Positions 58,040 to 64,000 of a stretch of 64,000 nucleotides of DNA are shown here, piece after piece. The position numbers and the translations under genes were made by a program. The stretch covers positions 62,001 through 126,000 of the forward strand of contig JACKJG010000012.1 of the NCBI GenBank assembly GCA_020638065.1, read 5' to 3'. The notes beneath the pieces were generated by a model. It had not been told where the DNA came from. It worked only from the letters and a program-made list of their open reading frames with translations, and searched no databases. The first letter of the stretch is position 1. Every line of letters starts with the position of its first letter. The stretch comes from Hyphomicrobiaceae bacterium. Lineage in GTDB: Bacteria; Pseudomonadota; Alphaproteobacteria; Rhizobiales; Devosiaceae.

Positions 58040-60271
58040 CTATTCCGCCGCCATGAAGTGCGGGAACCAGCCTTCGTGGGCTTGCCGCAACTCGCTTAGT
58101 GATATGGCACGCGCCTCGCCGAGCTTCAAGCTCTGGCCTCCGGTGATGCCGATCAGCGGCATGAAGATGCCCAGGTCATGCGCGCGATTGGCGATCGCTT
58201 CGTGTTCGGCACTCCCGGGAGTGGTGTTGAGTGTAAGGACATACCGGGCCTGATCTTCGCCAAAGAAGCGCGCGGCGCGGGACTGGGCGCCGGATTCGAG
58301 GTCGTTGATCGTGGCGCCGATATTGCCAGCGAGGGCCATTTCGGCGAGCGATATGGCCAGCCCCCCATCCGAGCAATCGTGGCAGGCGCTGACTGAACCT
58401 TCACGGATGAGGCTGCGGACAAAGTCGCCGACAATCTGTTCGAACTGGAGATCGACGGGCGGCGGGGCGCCGTCGGCGCGATCGAAGAATTGCCGTGCAT
58501 AAAGCGACTGGCCGAGATGGGTTCCCCAATTCGGCAGGGCGCCTGCAAGCAGGATCGGTTGTCCTTCGGCAGCGAATCCGGTGCGGGCCATTCGGGCATA
58601 GTCCGGAATGAGGCCGACGCCGGCAATGGTCGGGGTCGGAAGAATGCCGACGCCGTTGGTTTCGTTGTAAAGCGAGACGTTGCCCGAAACGATCGGGAAA
58701 TCGAGGGCGTCGCATGCTTCGCCGATGCCTTTGATGGCCATCACCAACTGGCCCATGATCTCGGGCTTTTCGGGGTTTCCGAAATTGAGATTGTCGGTTG
58801 CGGCGAGGGGTTCGGCGCCGGTTGCGGTGATGTTGCGCCAGCATTCGGCCACGGCCTGCTTGCCGCCTTCGAACGGGTCGGCCTCACAATAGCGCGGGGT
58901 CACGTCCGAGGAAAAGGCGAGTGCCTTGGTCGGGTGCCCGTCGACTCTGACCACGCCGGCATCGCCCCCCGGCGTCTGCAACGAATTGCCCTGAATGAGC
59001 GTGTCGTATTGCTCATAGACCCAGCGGCGGGAGCTCAGCGCCGGCGAACCGAGCATCTCCAAAAGGGCGTCGGCAATGTCGGGATGCTCGCCCACAAGGT
59101 CGATTTCGTAAGCTGGGCGGGCGGGCACTTTCCAGGGCCGGTCATATTCTGGAGCCTCGTCACCCAGTTCCTTGATCGGCAGGTTGGCCATTTCGGTTCC
59201 GTGCCACAAAACGCGGAACTTCAGATCGTCGGTCGTCTTGCCAACGGTGGCAAAATCGAGTTCCCACTTCTCGAAGACTGCGCGGGCTTCGGCCTCCTTC
59301 TCGGGATGCAGGACCATGAGCATGCGCTCCTGGCTTTCCGACAGCATCATTTCGTAGGCCGACATGTTTTCTTCGCGCACCGGCACGCAATCGAGATCGA
59401 GCTCGATGCCGAGATTGCCCTTGGCCCCCATTTCGACGGCAGAACAAGTCAGTCCTGCCGCGCCCATGTCCTGAATGGCGATGACCGCACCGGTCTGCAT
59501 CAGTTCGAGGCAGGCGTCGAGCAGTCGCTTTTCGGTGAACGGGTCGCCGACCTGAACCGTCGGGCGCTTTTGGTCGATATCGTCGCCGAATTCCGCCGAG
59601 GCCATCGTCGCGCCGCCGACCCCGTCGCGGCCGGTTTTGGCACCGAGATAGACAACGGGCAGGCCAACCCCTTTTGCTTCGGAATAGAAGATCTTGTCCG
59701 CGTCGGCGAGGCCGGCGGCGAAGGCATTGACGAGGATATTGCCATTGTAGCGCGCGTCGAATTCGACCTCGCCGCCAACAGTGGGCACGCCGAAGGAATT
59801 ACCGTAACCGCCGACCCCGGCCACCACGCCGGAGACGAGATGACGGGTCTTTTCGTGTTCAGGTGCGCCGAAACGCAGGGCGTTCATGGCCGCGATGGGG
59901 CGGGCGCCCATGGTAAAAATGTCCCTGAGAATACCGCCAACGCCCGTGGCCGCACCCTGATAGGGCTCGATGTAGGAGGGGTGATTGTGGCTTTCCATCT
60001 TGAAGACCACCGTCTGCCCGTCGCCGATATCGACGACGCCGGCATTCTCGCCCGGGCCCTGAATGACGCGCGGGCCAGTGGTCGGCAGGGTCTTCAGCCA
60101 GCGTTTCGAACTCTTGTAGGAGCAATGTTCGTTCCACATCGCCGAGAAGATGCCGAGCTCGGTGAAGCTGGGTTCACGGCCGATCAAGTCGAGAATCTTC
60201 TGGTATTCGTCGGGTTTGATGCCGTGAGCATCGATCAGATCGGGCGTGAGGGGTGGTTCGTTGGGGATCAT
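58040..60271 (-). CDS. purL: PurL, phosphoribosylformylglycinamidine synthase subunit II
   Basis: A 743-residue enzyme of the small PurL type that works with PurQ and PurS in step four of purine synthesis, turning FGAR to FGAM with ATP and glutamine. It has FSAMWNEHCSYKSSKRWLKTLPT, GENAGVVDIGDGQTVVFKMESHNHPSYIEPYQGAATGVGGILRDIFTMGARPIA (ATP site) and GAKTGRDGVGGATMAS. It is complete. The two genes between it and purQ are unrelated membrane proteins. It starts three bases after the second Pr6Pr gene. Confidence 0.97.
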   Translation of the reverse strand: MIPNEPPLTPDLIDAHGIKPDEYQKILDLIGREPSFTELGIFSAMWNEHCSYKSSKRWLKTLPTTGPRVIQGPGENAGVVDIGDGQTVVFKMESHNHPSYIEPYQGAATGVGGILRDIFTMGARPIAAMNALRFGAPEHEKTRHLVSGVVAGVGGYGNSFGVPTVGGEVEFDARYNGNILVNAFAAGLADADKIFYSEAKGVGLPVVYLGAKTGRDGVGGATMASAEFGDDIDQKRPTVQVGDPFTEKRLLDACLELMQTGAVIAIQDMGAAGLTCSAVEMGAKGNLGIELDLDCVPVREENMSAYEMMLSESQERMLMVLHPEKEAEARAVFEKWELDFATVGKTTDDLKFRVLWHGTEMANLPIKELGDEAPEYDRPWKVPARPAYEIDLVGEHPDIADALLEMLGSPALSSRRWVYEQYDTLIQGNSLQTPGGDAGVVRVDGHPTKALAFSSDVTPRYCEADPFEGGKQAVAECWRNITATGAEPLAATDNLNFGNPEKPEIMGQLVMAIKGIGEACDALDFPIVSGNVSLYNETNGVGILPTPTIAGVGLIPDYARMARTGFAAEGQPILLAGALPNWGTHLGQSLYARQFFDRADGAPPPVDLQFEQIVGDFVRSLIREGSVSACHDCSDGGLAISLAEMALAGNIGATINDLESGAQSRAARFFGEDQARYVLTLNTTPGSAEHEAIANRAHDLGIFMPLIGITGGQSLKLGEARAISLSELRQAHEGWFPHFMAAE

Positions 60272-60274
60272 TTG

Positions 60275-60928
60275 TCAGGCGGTTCGGGTTTGCGTGGATT
60301 TGGCAGTGCGATCGACGGCGATGTAGAAGAGATTGAGGATGAATCCGGCGGCGATGAGCATGCCGACGCCTTTGGCAACCGTCAGATAGCCGAACTTGCC
60401 GGCATCGACGACGTCATAAGGATACATGCCCGTCACCGCGCCGCGGGCCAGCACCCAGGCTAGATAAACCATTGGCGGCACCAGCATGGTCAGGGCCTGC
60501 GGGTAGCGCAGACTGCTGGAGCGGGCAAAGGCAAAAAACCAGATCAGGTAGAGCGCCGGTTGCACATAGTGAAAGAGAATGTCGTTGACCTTGCCGACGC
60601 CGACTTCGTGGTTATCTGCGGCCAGCACGAGGTGATAGTAGACTGCGACCAGGGTGATGACAGCCGCCGTTGTTGCGCGCGCGAAAGGGGCGCGGAAGGG
60701 CCGGAGCCAACGCGCTGACGGGCGAATGCCGGCCAGGAATATCAGAACTATGGAAGCGTTGGTCAGGATCGTCAGGAAGCTGAGATAGCGGACCAAAGCG
60801 CCCAGGAAACTCATGCCTTCGCCGAGATAATTGTTCACCGACATGATGCCTTGCGCGATCAGGGCGAAGCTGCCGAAGGCGAACCCGAACAGGGCGAGTG
60901 TCCGCTTGATTTCGGGCTCACGGTTCAC
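60275..60928 (-). CDS. Pr6Pr-family membrane protein, copy 2
   Basis: A 217-residue protein with six hydrophobic segments, of the Pr6Pr ('six-transmembrane') group related to FAR-17a/AIG1-like proteins: FLTILTNASIVLIFLAG, VYYHLVLA, NDILFHYVQPALYLIWFFAF, PMVYLAWVLARGAVTGMYPYDVVD. Function is unknown. The start is GTG at 60928 overlapping the stop of copy 1 (GTGA). It and copy 1 separate purQ from purL. Confidence 0.82.
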   Translation of the reverse strand: MNREPEIKRTLALFGFAFGSFALIAQGIMSVNNYLGEGMSFLGALVRYLSFLTILTNASIVLIFLAGIRPSARWLRPFRAPFARATTAAVITLVAVYYHLVLAADNHEVGVGKVNDILFHYVQPALYLIWFFAFARSSSLRYPQALTMLVPPMVYLAWVLARGAVTGMYPYDVVDAGKFGYLTVAKGVGMLIAAGFILNLFYIAVDRTAKSTQTRTA

Positions 60929-61572
60929 GCGGCGTCACCGGGGATGCGGATGCGCCGGTCGATGGCGATGGCAGCGGCGCAAATGGCAAGATAGACGACC
61001 AGCAGACCGGCAATGTTGATGGCGATCTGCAGATAGCCGTGCGCCTGCACGTCGAGAACCGGATAGGGGTATTCGCCGACGATCTCGCCACGAAAAAGTA
61101 CGTAGATCAAATAGGCCACCGGATAAGAGAGCATCCGGGTGATACGATCATATTTCAGCGTGCCGGTGCGGTTCCAGAGCGCATACCAGATCAGATAGAG
61201 GATCGGCGACAGATAGTGCAGGGCCACGTCGCAGAGCCAGAACAAGCCCTCGGGCTTCCAGAGATCGGCGAGGACGGCTGCGTAAAAGCCCATCACCAGC
61301 GTGATCGAAGCGGCGGCCATGCCGCGCACCCAGGGACGGCGGAATGGGGTTAGCCAGCTTTGCCCTTTCACCATGGCGCCGAGATAGACCAGCACCACGA
61401 AAATGTTGGTCAGGATGGTGAAGAACGAGAAATAGAAAATCACGGAGGCGAGGGCCGTGCGTCCCGTTTCCATAGAGGCCGGAATGGTGATGGCAAATTG
61501 CAGCAAGAGCGCTGCCAGACCGATGACAAAGCCGATCCATGCGGTGATGCGGCGGAGTTCGACGCTTCTCAT
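60925..61572 (-). CDS. Pr6Pr-family membrane protein, copy 1
   Basis: A 215-residue paralogue of the next gene, with the same six-segment layout and landmarks: YFSFFTILTNIFVVLVYLGAM, DVALHYLSPILYLIWYALW, YLIYVLFRGEIVGEYPYPVLDVQ. The two share position-by-position pattern but are clearly diverged. Its ATG overlaps the purQ stop by four bases (ATGA). The tight overlaps on both sides mean expression with purQ and purL, although no link to purine synthesis is known. Confidence 0.82.
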   Translation of the reverse strand: MRSVELRRITAWIGFVIGLAALLLQFAITIPASMETGRTALASVIFYFSFFTILTNIFVVLVYLGAMVKGQSWLTPFRRPWVRGMAAASITLVMGFYAAVLADLWKPEGLFWLCDVALHYLSPILYLIWYALWNRTGTLKYDRITRMLSYPVAYLIYVLFRGEIVGEYPYPVLDVQAHGYLQIAINIAGLLVVYLAICAAAIAIDRRIRIPGDAA

Positions 61573-62240
61573 GCGTTGACCGTTTCGAGCAGGGCCTCGA
61601 ACAGCGGCCGGCCGTCGGTGCCGCCATGGGCGGGTTCGATCAGGTTTTCTGGATGCGGCATCATGCCGAGCACGTTCTTGCGGTCGTTGAGAATGCCGGC
61701 AATGTCATTGAGCGAGCCATTCGGGTTGGTGCCGTTGGCGTAACGGAAGGCGACCTGCTCATTGTTCTCGATGCGGGCGAGAGTCTCGTCATCCGCGAAA
61801 TAGTTGCCGTCGTGATGGGCGACAGGGCAACGAATGACCTGACCGGCCCGGTAGAGGTTGGTGAAGCGGGTCGACGCGTTGACCACTTCGAGTTCGATCG
61901 TCTTGCAGACGAATTTCAGCGAGGCATTGCGCATCAGCGTGCCGGGCAGGAGACCGGCCTCGGTCAGGATCTGAAAACCATTGCAGACGCCGAGAATGGA
62001 CACGCCGCGCTCGGCGGCGCGGGCGACCTCTTTCATCATCGGCGAACGTGCGGCGATGGCGCCGGAGCGCAGATAATCGCCATAGGAAAATCCGCCAGGC
62101 ACGATAACCACGTCAACGGACGGAAGCTCGCTATCCTTGTGCCAAACGACAATTGGCGGTTTGCCGGAGATCTTGGTGACCGCGGCGATCATGTCGCGGT
62201 CGCGATTGGAGCCGGGAAAAGCGATCACGGCGCACTGCAT
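61569..62240 (-). CDS. purQ: PurQ, glutamine amidotransferase subunit of FGAM synthase
   Basis: A 223-residue class I glutamine amidotransferase. It has AVIAFPGSNRDRDM, the catalytic Cys in ILGVCNGFQILTEAGLLPG and the His-Glu pair late in the chain (GMMPHPENLIE). It supplies ammonia to PurL. AGGGGAT precedes the ATG. purS, usually directly upstream, is not present here: the next gene upstream encodes an acyltransferase, so purS and purC must lie elsewhere. Confidence 0.96.
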   Translation of the reverse strand: MQCAVIAFPGSNRDRDMIAAVTKISGKPPIVVWHKDSELPSVDVVIVPGGFSYGDYLRSGAIAARSPMMKEVARAAERGVSILGVCNGFQILTEAGLLPGTLMRNASLKFVCKTIELEVVNASTRFTNLYRAGQVIRCPVAHHDGNYFADDETLARIENNEQVAFRYANGTNPNGSLNDIAGILNDRKNVLGMMPHPENLIEPAHGGTDGRPLFEALLETVNA

Positions 62241-62339
62241 GGCGCATCCCCTGAGGCTGTGGTTGGGATAATGCGGCTATGTCATGCACAAAGCCGCTCC
62301 GCAAGGCCAAAGTCCGCGCGTTCTACAGTTTAGGTTGCG

Positions 62340-63425
62340 CTATTCCGCCGGAACCCGGTTGGCGCGGTCGATGGGTGGGGTCAGGCTGCCGGGCGTGCCG
62401 GGGATATGGGCCCAGGCGGGACGTTCGAACAGAAACTTGCCCCAGCCAGTCCACTGCACCAGCCCGTAAAGCGCTACTGGCGCCGCCACAGAAGCGGCGA
62501 TGACAATCAGGCTCAGGATACCGGGATCGGTAACGAGGCCGAATTTGATCAGCACGGTGCGGGTGATGGCCATCGGGATCACGAAGCTGAGATAGATGAC
62601 GATGGAATGGGCACCCAGCCAGCGCAGTGGGTCGAATGAGGGCAGCTTGGCAAGCAGGGCCGCGACGACACAGACGGCGATTGCACCGGCAATGGCGAGC
62701 ATCAGGCGAAAACCGGGCAATTCGGCAATGCCCATCTGCACGTGATCGGGAAACAGATGGAAGCCCGGCGAGAAAACCAGTGCGGCTTCGATACAGGCCC
62801 AGACGATCAGGCCAATAATGGCGAGTTTGGGTGATTTCTGCACTTCCTCGGCAAGACGGAAGACGTGAGGCGCGGCGATGTAGCCGGTGAAGAAGTAAAC
62901 GAAATACTCGGCGAACTGGTCGAGCGCATAGCTGGCCGTATGCACCGGCAGCATTTGCAGGATGGCTGCGGCAATCCAGACCGGTGCGTGCGGCACACGG
63001 AAGGTCCAGAGCAGTTTGGCGACCGTGCCGAATACTGCCAGCAGGTAGATGAACCACAAAACGCCATATGGCTGGACGATTGCCCAGGAGAGATAGGAAA
63101 GGGCCGTGCCCGGATCCGCATTGCCGATGCCCTCTTTGACCACGATCTGGATAATGGCCCAGACGATGTAGAAATAGAGATAGTGGACGATGCGCCGATC
63201 GGCGAATTTGGGCCAGGGCCGGGAAATGACGCTAGACAGGAACAATCCCGAGATCAGGAAGAACTCGGGCATCCGGAAGGGCGTGGCGAAGGCGAGCACG
63301 TAGTGCATGAAGCCTGGTTCGCCGAGTGCGTCACCGACCCCGAGGGTCGAGTGATACATGACCACCAGAAAGATCGACAGGCCCTTGGCCATGTCCACCC
63401 AGCTGAGTCTGTTTGTCGCCGCCAT
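62340..63425 (-). CDS. Acyltransferase 3-family membrane protein (OpgC/O-acetyltransferase-like)
   Basis: A 361-residue protein with about ten membrane helices and the acyltransferase-3 opening RLSWVDMAKGLSIFLVVMYHSTLGVGD (H in VMYHS is the probable catalytic His) and FRMPEFFLISGLFL. Such proteins move acyl groups on to sugars of surface polymers or periplasmic glucans; the acceptor here is unknown. AGGACC precedes the ATG at 63425. Its end lies 100 bases before purQ, on the same strand. Confidence 0.85.
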   Translation of the reverse strand: MAATNRLSWVDMAKGLSIFLVVMYHSTLGVGDALGEPGFMHYVLAFATPFRMPEFFLISGLFLSSVISRPWPKFADRRIVHYLYFYIVWAIIQIVVKEGIGNADPGTALSYLSWAIVQPYGVLWFIYLLAVFGTVAKLLWTFRVPHAPVWIAAAILQMLPVHTASYALDQFAEYFVYFFTGYIAAPHVFRLAEEVQKSPKLAIIGLIVWACIEAALVFSPGFHLFPDHVQMGIAELPGFRLMLAIAGAIAVCVVAALLAKLPSFDPLRWLGAHSIVIYLSFVIPMAITRTVLIKFGLVTDPGILSLIVIAASVAAPVALYGLVQWTGWGKFLFERPAWAHIPGTPGSLTPPIDRANRVPAE

Positions 63426-63677
63426 GATTGGTCCTCACGCCAGAAATTGCGTGCGCCAAATATAGATCGCAGCGCATGGCGGCGGCAGGGCAGGAGGGCT
63501 GAAAACTGCTTTAAATCAATTGTTTACCTTAACAAGTGCGCGCAAGTTTAAGCGAATTTTAGGGGGTGACGAGCAAGCAATTGAAAATGCTGGAATGGCC
63601 CTGCGAGCGGGCCGGGATGGCACACCTTCACATTCGCGTGATCCGTGAGGTGAATTGCGGGGAAAGCGGGCGAATTC

Positions 63678-64000
63678 TCAGCCAATCAGCCACAAAGCGG
63701 CAAGTGCAAGCATGGCCGGAACCGCCTGAACATAGAGAATTCGGCGGCTGACGGTCGCAGCGCCGAAGATCCCTGCCACGATCACGCAGCCAAGAAAGAA
63801 GGTGGCGATGGCGCGACCGGTATCGGGTGCCCCGATCGGCCACAACGACCAGATCAAGCCTGCGGCCAGAAACCCATTGTAAAGACCCTGATTGGCCGCC
63901 AAGGTCTTGCTTTGTTTGGCAAATGCGGGCGTGAGGTTGAATGTCTTCATGCCCCGCGGCTTGTCCCAGAGCAGCATTTCGAGCAGTAGGAAGCCGATGT
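63678..64000 (-). CDS. DUF1304-family membrane protein (5' end cut by window edge)
   Basis: A minus-strand frame that runs off the right edge; its last 107 codons are visible. An internal ATG at 63977 is not the start because the frame continues upstream (IGFLLLEMLLW), as in full-length DUF1304 proteins of about 120 residues. Landmarks: KTFNLTPAFAKQSKTLAANQGLYNGFLAAGLIW. Three or four membrane helices are visible. The family's function is unknown. Confidence 0.85.
   Translation of the reverse strand, partial: IGFLLLEMLLWDKPRGMKTFNLTPAFAKQSKTLAANQGLYNGFLAAGLIWSLWPIGAPDTGRAIATFFLGCVIVAGIFGAATVSRRILYVQAVPAMLALAALWLIG

Noticed and set aside
58490..60463. 657-codon plus-strand open frame opposite purL
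   Set aside because: It mirrors the GC-rich third positions of purL and has no recognisable family; purL is clearly the real gene.
63566..63751. 61-codon plus-strand frame between the acyltransferase and DUF1304 genes
   Set aside because: No ribosome-binding site, no recognisable composition, and its end overlaps the DUF1304 gene on the other strand.
63977..63977. ATG at 63977 as the start of the DUF1304 gene
   Set aside because: The frame stays open to the window edge and the upstream residues fit the family, so the gene is truncated by the window, not short.

Overview
The window is a GC-rich alphaproteobacterial chromosome segment, most likely from the Hyphomicrobiales and perhaps close to Devosia/Pelagibacterium. 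That placement is inferred from gene content and protein style, not from a database search. The main evidence is an alphaproteobacterial flagellar regulon (FlaF, FlbT, FliX, FlgJ-type rod protein, DUF6468-type protein, MotE) next to the cell-cycle kinase gene cckA, sigma54 promoters of the GG-N10-GC type, CtrA-type TTAA-N7-TTAA boxes, a single-cysteine DksA, a BacA/SbmA peptide transporter and a recA-alaS pair. No tRNA, rRNA, CRISPR array, prophage or insertion sequence was seen.

Layout. (1) 1-8.4 kb: flaF (cut by the edge) and flbT; two tandem flagellin genes with internal repeats; a small unknown ORF; flgN-like, flgJ and flgI on the minus strand; then fliX and dksA on the plus strand. (2) 8.4-12.7 kb: an ABC-F ATPase, a methyltransferase-like protein and an M32 carboxypeptidase. 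(3) 12.9-30.7 kb: the main flagellar block. flgF-flgG-flgA-flgH run leftwards from a sigma54 promoter. fliL-fliM-DUF6468-motE and a 1.1-kilo-residue periplasmic AMIN/TPR-like protein run rightwards from a CtrA-type box. fliO-fliP run leftwards. flgB-flgC-fliE-fliQ-fliR-flhB run rightwards from another CtrA-type box and are followed by cckA. Because CckA feeds phosphate to CtrA, regulator and targets lie side by side. (4) 30.8-34.4 kb: an RTX/PPC secreted protein bracketed by palindromic repeats, then a RibN-type riboflavin transporter behind an FMN riboswitch whose variable stems carry related palindromic insertions. (5) 34.5-50.7 kb: housekeeping and mixed genes (aldo/keto reductase, recA, alaS, GDPD, a Clp-like periplasmic protein, icd, a MarR regulator with a perfect palindromic operator, a FabF-like synthase, TfoX-like, two GFA proteins, GNAT, trmJ, MFS, rpsD). 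(6) 50.8-64 kb: a BacA/SbmA transporter with a long C-terminal extension, ttcA, two MFS carriers, and a leftward run purQ - two Pr6Pr membrane proteins - purL - bolA - an unlisted 43-codon ORF - HAD hydrolase - grxD - ytoQ. An acyltransferase and an edge-truncated DUF1304 protein finish the window.

The most notable observations are the clear recombination history of the two flagellin genes (one 111-residue unit deleted through a chimeric junction, plus a 428-bp identical block), the combined CtrA/sigma54 layout of the flagellar genes with cckA, the FMN riboswitch expanded by mosaic palindromes, the uncharacterised AMIN/TPR protein with its own CtrA-type box, and the extended SbmA/BacA protein. 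Nothing here proves a wholly new system.
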